DNA of 64,000 bases, from assembly GCF_000426565.1 (NCBI RefSeq), contig NZ_AUFP01000009.1, positions 62,001 through 126,000 of the forward strand. Direction: 5' to 3'. The translations under genes and the position numbers were made by a program. The DNA comes from Segatella albensis DSM 11370 = JCM 12258. Its GTDB lineage: Bacteria > Bacteroidota > Bacteroidia > Bacteroidales > Bacteroidaceae. Under the pieces are notes generated by a model. That model made no database searches. It was given only the letters and a program-made list of their open reading frames with translations, and had not been told where the DNA came from. Positions 10,425 to 19,483 of this stretch are shown here, one piece after another (the stretch's first letter is position 1; each line of letters begins with the position of its first letter).

Positions 10425-10474
10425 ATATCTTATAAGTTTTCTGGGCGCAAAGGTACGGAAAACTTATAAGATAT
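10425..10474. promoter_or_regulatory. inverted repeat around the TonB receptor promoter (candidate operator)
   Basis: Perfect 17-bp arms at 10425-10441 (ATATCTTATAAGTTTTC) and 10458-10474, separated by 16 bp that contain the -7 element. Each arm contains the 8-bp palindrome CTTATAAG; the two palindrome centres are 34 bp apart. One arm covers the region just upstream of the -7 element and the other the expected start site. Confidence 0.55.
10448..10455 (-). promoter_or_regulatory. -7 promoter element of the TonB receptor gene
   Basis: TACCTTTG on the minus strand, 26 nt before the ATG at 10421. Confidence 0.65.
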
Positions 10475-10497
10475 GAAATCCTAATTTATTAGGAATC

Positions 10498-11496
10498 TTA
10501 CTCATTTATTGTACCACAATATGGGCATTTCCCTTTTTTATAAAGATGTGCTCCACACTTTCCACATATATATTCTACACGATGATGGTGATAATATTTA
10601 CGCAAAGCATAGTAGAAATAGAGTATTAACAGGATATACCCTACAAAATATAGGGTACTGATGCTGAATATTATATAATCTGTAGCACACACTCCGGCTA
10701 ATCCTGCAAGATAAAGTACGGCTTCGCCCAATGGTAATTGATGTCTGACGTCATCTACTGCCGCAAGCCCCACGATAAGCATCGACCATACTGATATCAA
10801 GAATATAGATAAGAGGAATGGTACTGAGAATGGATTTAACGTAGGATGATAATAGAAATGACGCCACACATCTGGCGCAAAGACTTGAATGCTGGCATAG
10901 AATGTTGCTGAAGACGCTACTATAAGACATAATAGTGTAGGATAAAATGAATCAATATCATTCACATGGACTATCTTTGCCTTATTATTAACCCACTTCC
11001 TCACGAGATAAATCATTGAAATGATAACAATGATTATCAAGAATATGATAAGATGAATATCTGAGAAAGTCGATATAAATTGTGAAATAGGATCATCTGG
11101 AACGACATTAGGGAGCATCCTTGATTCATGAATCCATCCTATCTGTGCATCCTCTGTACCCAATTGAACCCAAACGGAATCTATAGTATCCTGTGGTAGT
11201 ATCCGGATATCAGAGACTACCAGTAGTTTTCCTTTCTTCACACAGAATGAATCTGTTGGCAAATCATTCACCAGTTCTTCGGGTTGCTGACGCAAAAGAG
11301 TAAGAGAATCTTCCTTTACCACGAAATTATACTTGTTGGTATAATGATGGGTAGAGGAAAAAGAAATAGAATCCAACTGACGTTCAGACAAATCCACAAA
11401 GGCCTCGTTCTTCTTCGGTGCTTGTTTATGATAACAACTTGTCATCATCCCAATCGCCATCATCATGAGCAATAATCTGTATATCAGTTGTTTCAT
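10498..11496 (-). CDS. membrane-anchored zinc-ribbon lipoprotein, function unknown
   Basis: A 332-aa protein with a lipoprotein signal (lipobox MMTSC, lipidated C21), a periplasmic N-terminal region of about 130 residues that looks like a small beta domain, four or five membrane helices (starting near 145, 190, 225 and 255), and a C-terminal zinc ribbon C-x2-C...C-x2-C (CGKCGAHL...KCPYCG). Conserved hypothetical proteins of this design occur in Bacteroidetes; I know no function. It is the last gene of the metA-U32-zinc-ribbon operon, 8 bp after the U32 gene. Confidence 0.75.
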   Translation of the reverse strand: MKQLIYRLLLMMMAIGMMTSCYHKQAPKKNEAFVDLSERQLDSISFSSTHHYTNKYNFVVKEDSLTLLRQQPEELVNDLPTDSFCVKKGKLLVVSDIRILPQDTIDSVWVQLGTEDAQIGWIHESRMLPNVVPDDPISQFISTFSDIHLIIFLIIIVIISMIYLVRKWVNNKAKIVHVNDIDSFYPTLLCLIVASSATFYASIQVFAPDVWRHFYYHPTLNPFSVPFLLSIFLISVWSMLIVGLAAVDDVRHQLPLGEAVLYLAGLAGVCATDYIIFSISTLYFVGYILLILYFYYALRKYYHHHRVEYICGKCGAHLYKKGKCPYCGTINE

Positions 11497-11504
11497 TTCT
11501 TATC

Positions 11505-13391
11505 TTATTCTGCTGTTATATTCATTTGACACTCTTTGCAAACAAAATGCAACTGGAATCTTCTTCCATCTGGTAATTCTAGATGCAAAGGTTCTTTCCA
11601 TGTTGGTTTCATTCCACCTCTCTTCACGCAATAGCCTAGGGAATAGCGAATACAATGACGACATTGCATAATGAGAGGTTGGGTTACTGGTTTTACTTCA
11701 AACGCATCAGTAGGTTCTTTCATTCCGTGCTCCCGATAAAACACTTTTGCGTTGGAATTGGAGATGTTATATAGATAGGGATATTGCTCGTATTCTGGTT
11801 GCCAAAAAGTAACATTTCCACCCTTACCTGATTGTGCATCAAGACTATGCCGACGAATTTCAGTATCAGGGTTCTCCATATTCTCAATAGCGTCTCTTCG
11901 CATATCACTAAGCAAACTACTAGGAATAAAGCAATTTTCTGCATTCTTATCAATTTCGACATAATCGCAAACAAGATGCGTATTCCCAAGTTTCGTCAAA
12001 TTGCGTATCATGTTTTCGCGTTGTGGACGTTTTGCTTCTTGATGCTCAAATTCTGTTATGGCTCTGCCAATAACCTTATCCAACTTTCCTTCAGATGTTA
12101 AACTATATATCTCGAGTTGGAAGCCTCCATCTATAGCAGAAAGACGCATACCTACAGAGATTTTTCTTTCTGCGGTCTTCCCCGACATAAGCTTTTCGAA
12201 TGCCTCGTCATTATTACGATAGAGTCCAAGTCCCGGTCGGAGATGTTCGGGCATGCGCAAAGGAAACAGGCGATTGCCTATAGCCTTATTTACTCTAAAT
12301 CCTTCAAGTTCGTGCTCATCATTGATAAAGCAAAGTCCATCACCATTAGAAAAGCTGGCTGAACCTGCAACGTTAAAGCTATTGCCTCTCAACTCCTTGA
12401 CTCTACCGACATATTCGCCCATAGCCTTAGGGGTATCAAAACTTGCAATATCAGGTTGACGACCGTTCATGAAATATGTGGTATATCCTCTATTGAAAAT
12501 CTTCTTCAGGTCTGGTTCAAAATAATATGTCACCTTTCCCTTCGATGCTCGACAATAATCATTAGGTCTACGAGCTATCAGTTCATCCAATGCCTTGCTA
12601 TACGCAGAAACCACATTCTTTACATAATTAATATCCTTTAAGCGACCTTCTATCTTAAATGCACATGCTCCAGAATCAGCAAGTTCTTCAAGATGCTGAA
12701 TCTGGCACATATCCTTCAAAGAAAGCATATGACGCTGATGTTCTATAAGCTTACCATTGTCATCACGCAAATCAAACTTTAATCTACAGAACTGTGCACA
12801 CTCCCCACGATTTGCAGAGCGATTGAAACAATGCTGAGAAGCATAACATACTCCTGAATAACTTACGCAAAGTGCACCATGTACAAATGCTTCTAATTCT
12901 ACATCTGGATATTGGCGATGGATATTTGAAATTTCATCGATAGATAACTCTCGAGCAAGAACAACTCGGTCAAAGCCTAAGGAACTAAGCCACCCCACCT
13001 TTTCCGCTGTTCTAGTATCACATTGTGTCGAGGCATGAAGCGCACATTTTATCTTTCCACTTTGATAATCTGGTAGATTTCGTATAGCATTAAGCAGTCC
13101 CATATCCTGTATCAATAGGGCATCAACACCTATTGCAGCCAACTGCTCAACCATTTTGAGCGTATCTTCAAATTCTTTCTCGTAGATAATCGTATTAACC
13201 GTAACATGAACCGACACACCAAACCGGTGAGCATAATCACAGAGTTTCTTGATATCCTCCAATGAATTGCCGGCAGCCTGGCGGGCTCCAAAGCGGTTGG
13301 CTCCAATATATACAGCATCAGCACCATGGTCGATAGCTGCTATTCCTATTTCTAGATTCTTTGCTGGAGCTAATAATTCTAATTTTCTCAT
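11505..13391 (-). CDS. peptidase U32 family protein (RlhA/TrhP-like)
   Basis: A 628-aa member of the U32 'collagenase-like' family. The N-terminus ELLAPAKNLEIG...GADAVYIGANRFGAR and the signature around FVHGALCVSYSGVCYASQHC are diagnostic. Characterised bacterial relatives (RlhA, TrhP, UbiU/V) are RNA or ubiquinone hydroxylases that carry Fe-S clusters rather than proteases, and the conserved cysteines here (CVSYSGVCYASQHC...CAQFC) fit that. The length matches the long RlhA-like group. An extra C-terminal cysteine cluster (MQCRHCIRYSLGYC and FVCKECQ) is present. The gene overlaps the metA stop by 1 bp, so it is co-translated with metA. The substrate is not known. Confidence 0.88.
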   Translation of the reverse strand: MRKLELLAPAKNLEIGIAAIDHGADAVYIGANRFGARQAAGNSLEDIKKLCDYAHRFGVSVHVTVNTIIYEKEFEDTLKMVEQLAAIGVDALLIQDMGLLNAIRNLPDYQSGKIKCALHASTQCDTRTAEKVGWLSSLGFDRVVLARELSIDEISNIHRQYPDVELEAFVHGALCVSYSGVCYASQHCFNRSANRGECAQFCRLKFDLRDDNGKLIEHQRHMLSLKDMCQIQHLEELADSGACAFKIEGRLKDINYVKNVVSAYSKALDELIARRPNDYCRASKGKVTYYFEPDLKKIFNRGYTTYFMNGRQPDIASFDTPKAMGEYVGRVKELRGNSFNVAGSASFSNGDGLCFINDEHELEGFRVNKAIGNRLFPLRMPEHLRPGLGLYRNNDEAFEKLMSGKTAERKISVGMRLSAIDGGFQLEIYSLTSEGKLDKVIGRAITEFEHQEAKRPQRENMIRNLTKLGNTHLVCDYVEIDKNAENCFIPSSLLSDMRRDAIENMENPDTEIRRHSLDAQSGKGGNVTFWQPEYEQYPYLYNISNSNAKVFYREHGMKEPTDAFEVKPVTQPLIMQCRHCIRYSLGYCVKRGGMKPTWKEPLHLELPDGRRFQLHFVCKECQMNITAE

Positions 13392-14308
13392 TATTTAATA
13401 TCGTTGATATTATATGGAGTTTCCTGATATACGTAATAGTTTATCCAATTACTATAAAACAAATTGGCAGCCGACCTCCACGTTACCTTAGGTAATTCGT
13501 TAGGATTGTCATCCTTATAGTAATGTAATGGCATTTCTACATCATCACGCTTTCCTAAGTCTCGCTTATATTCTTTGTCTAACGTGTTTGGTGCATACTC
13601 CAAATGACCAAGAATATAAAATTCTCGTCCTCCACGTGACGACACAATACTGACACCAGCCTCTGGAGATTCAGCCAGCAAATGCAGGTCTTTTACCTTT
13701 TCTATATCTTCACGTTTTACCTCTGTGTGCCGACTGTTTGGCATGGCAAAGGAATCGTCAAAACCGCGGAAAATTGGTAGCTGTGGTTCTAATGGTTTGG
13801 TCTCGAACACACCAAACATTTTTCGCTCCAACTGATATTTAGGAATCTCATAGAAATGATATAGTGCCGCCATAGCTCCCCAGCAAAGGTATAAAGTACT
13901 TTGTACATTAGTCCTTGCCCAGTCGAAGATATTATTGATTTCTTTCCAGTAATCGACATTTTCGTATGGTATCGTTTCTACAGGAGCACCCGTTACTATC
14001 ATACCATCAAACTTCTGCTTCATCAATTCCTGAGAGTTTCGATAGAACATCATCATATGCTTGATTGGGGTGTTCTTGGGGGTATGGCTCTTCAATTTCA
14101 TGAAGTAGATTTCCATTTGTAGTGGAGTGTTCGAGAGCAAACGAACAAGATCTGTCTCTGTGGTTATCTTAAGAGGCATCAAATTGAGAATAACAATCTT
14201 CAATGGACGAATTTCTTGGCTATGAGCGCGACTTTCATCCATTACAAATATATTCTCATTCTTCAGCAGTTCTATTGCTGGTAACTGGTCAGGTAATCTT
14301 AATGGCAT
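13391..14308 (-). CDS. metA: homoserine O-acyltransferase MetA (predicted acetyl-CoA specific)
   Basis: Activates homoserine in methionine synthesis. The 305-aa protein carries the catalytic triad C142 (LYLCWGAMAA), H235 and E237 (GHLEYAP). Residue 111, in GAPVE111TIPYE, is Glu. In MetA enzymes Glu at 111 correlates with acetyl-CoA use (as in Bacillus cereus) and Gly with succinyl-CoA use (as in E. coli), so the common name homoserine O-succinyltransferase is probably wrong here. First gene of an operon with the U32 protein and the zinc-ribbon lipoprotein; the promoter lies 52 nt upstream. No SAM riboswitch is visible in the short leader. Confidence 0.95.
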   Translation of the reverse strand: MPLRLPDQLPAIELLKNENIFVMDESRAHSQEIRPLKIVILNLMPLKITTETDLVRLLSNTPLQMEIYFMKLKSHTPKNTPIKHMMMFYRNSQELMKQKFDGMIVTGAPVETIPYENVDYWKEINNIFDWARTNVQSTLYLCWGAMAALYHFYEIPKYQLERKMFGVFETKPLEPQLPIFRGFDDSFAMPNSRHTEVKREDIEKVKDLHLLAESPEAGVSIVSSRGGREFYILGHLEYAPNTLDKEYKRDLGKRDDVEMPLHYYKDDNPNELPKVTWRSAANLFYSNWINYYVYQETPYNINDIK

Positions 14309-14360
14309 CTATATTATCCCTTTCCTTAAATTTTTCAACAACGTTCTAACGAACTTTTTG

Positions 14361-14368
14361 CAAAGATA
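14361..14368 (-). promoter_or_regulatory. -7 promoter element of the metA operon
   Basis: TATCTTTG on the minus strand, 52 nt upstream of the metA ATG. Confidence 0.65.
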
Positions 14369-14437
14369 CTATTTTTTTCTAATTATCTATTCTCTTTAAA
14401 CAAAAATAAACAAGTTGTCCTCTTTCTAAAAGAATGG

Positions 14438-14640
14438 TTCATCCGATAAATGCATAGGTATCGGATGAATCTTAGATTTTGTTATATTCTGAATTCAACA
14501 GTTCCATTGTCTTGCAGAAGCCTTCGGGATTCGTTCGGGATTGCCTTTGTTTGTCACAAAGTGAAGTTTCGCTAGACGGATACATCCGCACTGGGTTTCG
14601 ACAAGGCCTGTGCATCTTTCTGATGAACCTAAAAAATACC
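14438..14640. other. unexplained intergenic block between pepO and metA
   Basis: The region 14309-14699 has no convincing gene. It holds the metA promoter, a perfect 11-bp inverted repeat TTCATCCGATA (14438-14448 with 14459-14469), then about 120 bp (14510-14630) of roughly 49% GC, richer than its surroundings, and finally the pepO terminator. The 70-codon plus-strand frame through it has no ribosome-binding site or recognisable protein. It could be a dispersed repeat or an RNA gene. Confidence 0.35.
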
Positions 14641-14672
14641 CCCGTTGAGAAGGTGTGTTATCTCAACGGGGG
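14631..14672 (-). terminator. terminator of the ABC-F/pepO operon
   Basis: Perfect 12-bp stem CCCCCGTTGAGA/TCTCAACGGGGG with a 10-nt loop, followed on the minus strand by TATTTTTT. Confidence 0.9.
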
Positions 14673-14699
14673 ACTAATGAATATTTTATAATTACTAAA

Positions 14700-16733
14700 T
14701 TACCAAAGTTGCAAGCGCTCATTCTCTGGCAAATACATTTTATCACCTTTCTTCACATTGAAGGCCTTATACCAAGCATCAATATGAGGAAGAGCACCGT
14801 TCACACGCCATTCACCCAAAGAATGAGGGTCACGTTTTACACGATTACGAATTTCTTTTTCTGTGATATTCTGTCCCCAAACACCTGCATAAGCTAAGAA
14901 GAAACGTTGGTCTGCAGTAAAACCATTCTTCTCCTTCAAAGGCTTCTTGGCAGTGGCATTTTTATATGCGTTAAATGCTACCTGAAGACCACCATGGTCT
15001 GCAAGATTCTCACCCAATGTGAAACGACCATTAGCATTCAAATCTGGCAACACCTTAATGTTACTGAAGAAGTTTGCATACAAATCTGCACGCTTTTCAA
15101 AACCTTTTGCGTCTTGAGCTGTCCACCAATCCTTCATATTACCATCAGCATCATACTGACGACCTTGATCATCAAATCCATGAGTCATCTCATGACCGAT
15201 AACAACTCCGATAGCACCATAGTTGAACGCTTCATCTGCCTTTGGATCGAAGAATGGATACTGAAGGATACCAGCTGGGAAGCATATTTCATTAGTTGTA
15301 GGATTATAATATGCATTAACTGTCTGAGGTGTCATACCCCACTCGTCGCGATCAACTGGTTTACCTGCTTTATCGGCAATATGCTTATCATGAGCAAACT
15401 TACGGCATGCCATAACATTCTCATAAAAACTCTTGTTTGGATCAATTGTAAGTTTGCTATAGTCTGTCCACTTATTAGGATAACCTACCTTTACGTAAAA
15501 TTTATCCAGTTTTTTATGAGCATTTGCCTTTGTTGTATCACTCATCCATGTTTGTGCATCAATACGTTGACCTAAACTAATTTGTAAGTTCTTAATCAAC
15601 TCTACCATCATCTTCTTACTTGACTCTGGGAAATATTTCTTGGCATACATTTTACCCAAAGCTTCACCCATCTGAGACTCAACCTGGGATGTTGCACGTT
15701 TCCAAAGAGGATAATCTTCCTTACGGCCACTCATCGTTTTACCAAAGAAATCAAAGTTTGCTTCACGAATCTCGTCTGTAAGATAAGAAGATGAACCAGA
15801 GATAACATCCCACTCCATCAAGGCCTTGATATCATCTGTGGTCTGGAGTCCGAGCAAAGCATTCAGTCCTGTGAAGAACTGTGGCTGCCCAACAACCATT
15901 TCGTTGATATATTCTGTTTTTATACCTTCTGCTTGTGTAAGTGACTTCAAAGGGATGTTTGGATAATTGGCTTCAAATTCGCTCAAACTCATCTTATTAT
16001 AGTTTGCCTGAGGATCACGCAATTCTGTCATGCTCTTAGAAATCAAGGCAACCATCGTTTCCTGTTTGAATACCTTTTCTGCTCTCTTCTGTGCCTCGTC
16101 CTTATCAAATCCATACAATTCAAACATTCTCACAATATGCTTCTTATAGGCATCACGAATGGCAACGGTAGCAGCATCGTTATTTAAATAGTAATCTTTC
16201 TGACCAAGTGTCAAACCGCTCTGATATAAATTCAAGATGTTCATGGCGACATTCTTCTGGTCTGCATCAAAGAATGATGCAAACTGCTGGCCATAACCTT
16301 GGGTTGCATATTTCAACTGCAACTGGCGAAGACTTGCAACATCCTTTGCTTCCTCTATCTCATCGAGCAAAGGCTTCACAGGGCTAATTCCTGCTTTATT
16401 TCGACTAGTAACGTCAAGAGCCTGCTTATAGAAATCACTCAACTTCTGCTCGATAGTTCCTTTTTTGTATTTCTTCTTCTGGAGTTCACCAAGAATCGTA
16501 TTGATACGCTTATTATTATCTTCCTGCAACTGATCAAAGCTACCAAAACGGCTATATGCGGCAGGTAAAGGATGATTTTTCTGCCAACCTCCGGTTGCAA
16601 ATTCATAAAAGTCGTCTTGAGGACGAACATTTCTGTCAAAATTCTTTTCAATAAGCCCCGATTGATTTTGTGCCATTCCCATCATTGGTACTGTGGCCAT
16701 CATCATAACCGGAATTAATCTTTTCATGTTCAT
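14700..16733 (-). CDS. pepO: M13 family zinc endopeptidase (PepO/neprilysin-like)
   Basis: A 677-aa exported metallopeptidase. A signal peptide ending near AQN is followed by the large M13 N-terminal domain and the C-terminal peptidase domain. Zinc ligands are H514 and H518 in HEMTH, with E515 as base and the third ligand E575 in ENLADHGG; the substrate-binding motif NAYYNP lies before them and the typical C-terminus (RVNGALPHIDAWYKAF) is present. Such enzymes cleave oligopeptides in the periplasm; P. gingivalis PepO is a well-studied relative. It lies 23 bp after the ABC-F gene and is probably co-transcribed with it. An in-frame ATG two codons downstream is an alternative start. Confidence 0.93.
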   Translation of the reverse strand: MNMKRLIPVMMMATVPMMGMAQNQSGLIEKNFDRNVRPQDDFYEFATGGWQKNHPLPAAYSRFGSFDQLQEDNNKRINTILGELQKKKYKKGTIEQKLSDFYKQALDVTSRNKAGISPVKPLLDEIEEAKDVASLRQLQLKYATQGYGQQFASFFDADQKNVAMNILNLYQSGLTLGQKDYYLNNDAATVAIRDAYKKHIVRMFELYGFDKDEAQKRAEKVFKQETMVALISKSMTELRDPQANYNKMSLSEFEANYPNIPLKSLTQAEGIKTEYINEMVVGQPQFFTGLNALLGLQTTDDIKALMEWDVISGSSSYLTDEIREANFDFFGKTMSGRKEDYPLWKRATSQVESQMGEALGKMYAKKYFPESSKKMMVELIKNLQISLGQRIDAQTWMSDTTKANAHKKLDKFYVKVGYPNKWTDYSKLTIDPNKSFYENVMACRKFAHDKHIADKAGKPVDRDEWGMTPQTVNAYYNPTTNEICFPAGILQYPFFDPKADEAFNYGAIGVVIGHEMTHGFDDQGRQYDADGNMKDWWTAQDAKGFEKRADLYANFFSNIKVLPDLNANGRFTLGENLADHGGLQVAFNAYKNATAKKPLKEKNGFTADQRFFLAYAGVWGQNITEKEIRNRVKRDPHSLGEWRVNGALPHIDAWYKAFNVKKGDKMYLPENERLQLW

Positions 16734-16756
16734 AATTTAGATTTTTATATATTACA

Positions 16757-18703
16757 TTAATTCAATTCTTCTAACTTTTGAGAAAGTTCAAACCAATGGT
16801 CATTCTCCTGATCAAGACTCTTTTGTAAAGATGTATACTCAGTTACAAGATCCATATTACTAGCATTTTCTGGTTTCATCAGCATCTCGTCAAGTTCAGA
16901 TTTACGCTTTTCCATTGACTCTATCTTTGCTTCGGCTTCTTTAATAGCCTTCTCGACTTTTCGGATTTTTTTCTGCTGTTCCTTATGCTCTGCGTAACTC
17001 TGTTTATTTACTGTCTGTTGTGACTGCGTAGAAACTTCTTTCACGGCGATCTTTTCTTCTACAGAACCAGTACTATTCAACGCTTCATGTATTGAATCTG
17101 CATGATGAGCACGGAGATAATCATAAATACCTCCAAGGTGTTCTCTCACTTCACCATGCCCAAACTCATAAACCTTACTTACCAAACCATCAAGGAACTC
17201 TCGGTCATGACTTACAATGATTGCTGTTCCATCGAATGCCTTAATTGCTTCTTTCAGCACGTCCTTAGAAGGCATATCCAAATGATTGGTAGGCTCATCC
17301 AATATCAACAGATTAACTGGCTCTAACAAGAGTTTTATCATTGCCAATCTACTACGTTCGCCTCCAGAAAGGAACTTCACGTATTTTTCTGAAGTTTCGC
17401 CTCCGAACATAAAAGCTCCTAATAGATCATTGATTTTCAAGCGCATGTCTCCTGTTGCCACACGATCTATTGTATCATATATCGTTATATTTTCATCAAG
17501 GAGCTGAGCCTGATTCTGAGCGAAATAACCAATCTGAACATTATGTCCGATTTTCAATTGACCTGTATAAGGTATTTCACCCATAATACACTTTACTAAT
17601 GTAGACTTACCTTCTCCGTTCTTACCTACAAAAGCTACTTTTTCTCCGCGTTTAATTGTGAATGTAACATGATCGAATATGGTATGGTTGCCATAATCCT
17701 TGCGTACTTCATCGCAGATCACAGGATAATCTCCACTACGCAAACAAGGAGGAAACTTTAGATGCATTGCGGAACGATCTATTTCATCAATCTGAACAGG
17801 AACGATTTTTTCTAACTGTCTGATACGTTGCTGTACCTGAACAGCCTTCGATGCCTGATAACGGAATCTATCAATAAAAGACTGAATGTCTGCTATTTCT
17901 TTTTGCTGATTTTCATAAGCCCGCATCTGCTGTTCGCGACGCTCTTCACGCAGAACGACATACTCATTATATTTTACTTTGTAGTCTTCTATGTGCCCAC
18001 AGGTTATCTCCAAAGTACGATTAGTAACATTATTGATAAATGCTCGGTCGTGACTAACAAGGACTACAGCACTAGCACTATTTGCTAGAAATTGCTCCAA
18101 CCATTGAATACTCTCAATATCCAAATGGTTAGTAGGTTCGTCCAACAAAAGTACATCTGGTTTGGTTAGAAGTATCTTGGCCAACTCTATACGCATACGC
18201 CATCCACCAGAGAATTCCTTGGTAGGACGTTCCAAATCGGAACGTTCAAATCCCAATCCGCTAAGTGTACGCTCTATTTCTGCTTCGTAGTTTTCTCCAC
18301 CCATCATCATATAGCGCTCATGTTCTTGGGTAAAGCGTTCTACAAGGGCAGCATAGCTATCACTTTCATAGTCTGTACGGGTTGCCATTTCCTGTTGCAT
18401 TCTATCCAGCTCGGCCTTCATCTCTGTATTACGAGCAAATGCTTTACGGGTCTCTTCCCGAACTGTTGTATCATCCTGTAACTTCATAACCTGTGGCAGG
18501 TACCCTACATTACAATCGTTAGGAATTGAAACTGTACCTGAAGTTGGCTTCTGAATACCACACAAAATCTTTAGCATAGTCGACTTGCCGGCTCCATTTT
18601 TGCCAACAAGAGCTATCCTATCACGAGGATTTACAACAAAACTTACATTATCAAAAAGTGGACGAGTTCCGAATTCGACCTTTAATCCTTCTACAGAAAT
18701 CAT
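16757..18703 (-). CDS. ABC-F family ATP-binding protein (Uup/YdiF type)
   Basis: A 648-aa protein with two ABC ATPase domains and no membrane segment. Walker A motifs are GKNGAGKST (near 35) and GKNGEGKST (near 355). Signature motifs are FSGGWRMRIELAK and LSGGERSRLAM, each followed by LLLDEPTNHLD or LILDEPTNHLD. A charged linker (about residues 240-310) joins the domains, and a C-terminal coiled coil (about 560-648) resembles Uup. ABC-F proteins act on ribosomes; some give antibiotic protection, others such as Uup and EttA have housekeeping roles. The coiled coil and context favour a housekeeping role. First gene of an operon with pepO. Confidence 0.92.
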   Translation of the reverse strand: MISVEGLKVEFGTRPLFDNVSFVVNPRDRIALVGKNGAGKSTMLKILCGIQKPTSGTVSIPNDCNVGYLPQVMKLQDDTTVREETRKAFARNTEMKAELDRMQQEMATRTDYESDSYAALVERFTQEHERYMMMGGENYEAEIERTLSGLGFERSDLERPTKEFSGGWRMRIELAKILLTKPDVLLLDEPTNHLDIESIQWLEQFLANSASAVVLVSHDRAFINNVTNRTLEITCGHIEDYKVKYNEYVVLREERREQQMRAYENQQKEIADIQSFIDRFRYQASKAVQVQQRIRQLEKIVPVQIDEIDRSAMHLKFPPCLRSGDYPVICDEVRKDYGNHTIFDHVTFTIKRGEKVAFVGKNGEGKSTLVKCIMGEIPYTGQLKIGHNVQIGYFAQNQAQLLDENITIYDTIDRVATGDMRLKINDLLGAFMFGGETSEKYVKFLSGGERSRLAMIKLLLEPVNLLILDEPTNHLDMPSKDVLKEAIKAFDGTAIIVSHDREFLDGLVSKVYEFGHGEVREHLGGIYDYLRAHHADSIHEALNSTGSVEEKIAVKEVSTQSQQTVNKQSYAEHKEQQKKIRKVEKAIKEAEAKIESMEKRKSELDEMLMKPENASNMDLVTEYTSLQKSLDQENDHWFELSQKLEELN

Positions 18704-18730
18704 TTTAATTAACTAATATCTAACAGAATG

Positions 18731-18761
18731 CAAATATACAGAATAAAGATAAGAGTACAAA
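18731..18761 (-). promoter_or_regulatory. promoter of the ABC-F/pepO operon
   Basis: A full Bacteroidetes promoter on the minus strand: TTTG (18758-18761), 19-nt spacer, TATATTTG (18731-18738). Confidence 0.75.
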
Positions 18762-18836
18762 ACAAAAATGAAGTTATTCGTCACTAACAGATTTACCGAT
18801 ATGCAAAAATATATTAGACAACTAAAGTATTAAAGC

Positions 18837-18872
18837 AAAAAAATGCACCAATTCATACGAATTGGTGCATTT
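18837..18872 (-). terminator. terminator of infC-rpmI-rplT
   Basis: Perfect 14-bp stem AAATGCACCAATTC with a 4-nt loop, followed by seven T on the minus strand, 28 nt after the rplT stop. Confidence 0.88.
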
Positions 18873-18900
18873 CAATATCGTAGTAACGTTAACTATACGT

Positions 18901-19245
18901 TTACTTTACCTTGTCAACAATAGCCTTGAAAGCCTCTGGATTGTTAACAGCGAGGTCAGCGAGAACCTTACGGTTAATCTCGATACCTGCCTTGTGCAGA
19001 GCACCCATCAACTGGCTATAGCTCATATCCTGCAAACGTGCAGCAGCGTTGATACGCTGAATCCACAATGCACGGAAATTACGCTTCTTGTTACGACGGT
19101 CACGATAAGCGTAGGTAAGACCCTTTTCCCAAGTATTCTTAGCTACTGTCCAAACGTTCTTGCGAGCTCCATAATAACCTTTAGTGAGCTTCAGGATACG
19201 TGTTCTTTTTGCTTTTGATGCAACGTGATTTACTGATCTTGGCAT
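18901..19245 (-). CDS. rplT: 50S ribosomal protein L20
   Basis: The 114-aa L20 protein binds 23S rRNA early in large-subunit assembly. It has the expected basic N-terminus ([18 protein letters not shown]), the motif [16 protein letters not shown] and the conserved C-terminal globular part ([17 protein letters not shown]). Length is normal. Last gene of infC-rpmI-rplT, 40 bp after rpmI and followed by a strong terminator. Confidence 0.98.
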   Translation of the reverse strand: MPRSVNHVASKAKRTRILKLTKGYYGARKNVWTVAKNTWEKGLTYAYRDRRNKKRNFRALWIQRINAAARLQDMSYSQLMGALHKAGIEINRKVLADLAVNNPEAFKAIVDKVK

Positions 19246-19285
19246 AATTTTTTCTCTTTAAAAGTTCGACTAAAAAGTTAATAAA

Positions 19286-19483
19286 TTAACGGAGGCAGAG
19301 CAAGTCGCGTACCTGCTTCATATTGGCCTGGTCAACAATTGTCTGATGTACCAGATTTCTCTTCTGCTTCTTTGTCTTCTTAGTCAGAATGTGACTGTGA
19401 TAAGCGTGATGACGCTTAATCTTACCTGTACCGGTGAAACGGAATCTCTTCTTTGCGCCGGAATTAGTCTTTACTTTTGGCAT
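19286..19483 (-). CDS. rpmI: 50S ribosomal protein L35
   Basis: The 65-aa basic L35 protein, starting [20 protein letters not shown] and containing [20 protein letters not shown]. The frame is open for 25 codons further upstream, but those residues are not L35-like; the start is the ATG at 19483. It lies between infC and rplT. The 77-nt spacer to infC can form a hairpin that may be regulatory. Confidence 0.97.
   Translation of the reverse strand: MPKVKTNSGAKKRFRFTGTGKIKRHHAYHSHILTKKTKKQKRNLVHQTIVDQANMKQVRDLLCLR

Noticed and set aside
14309..14360. SAM riboswitch upstream of metA
   Set aside because: The leader is only about 45 nt and shows no matching structure.
14479..14691. 70-codon plus-strand ORF
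   Set aside because: No ribosome-binding site or promoter, runs through the pepO terminator hairpin, and the translation resembles no protein I know.
14700..16733. Fragmented plus-strand ORFs opposite pepO and other long genes
   Set aside because: They are antisense shadows of well-supported genes, with no family features or start signals.
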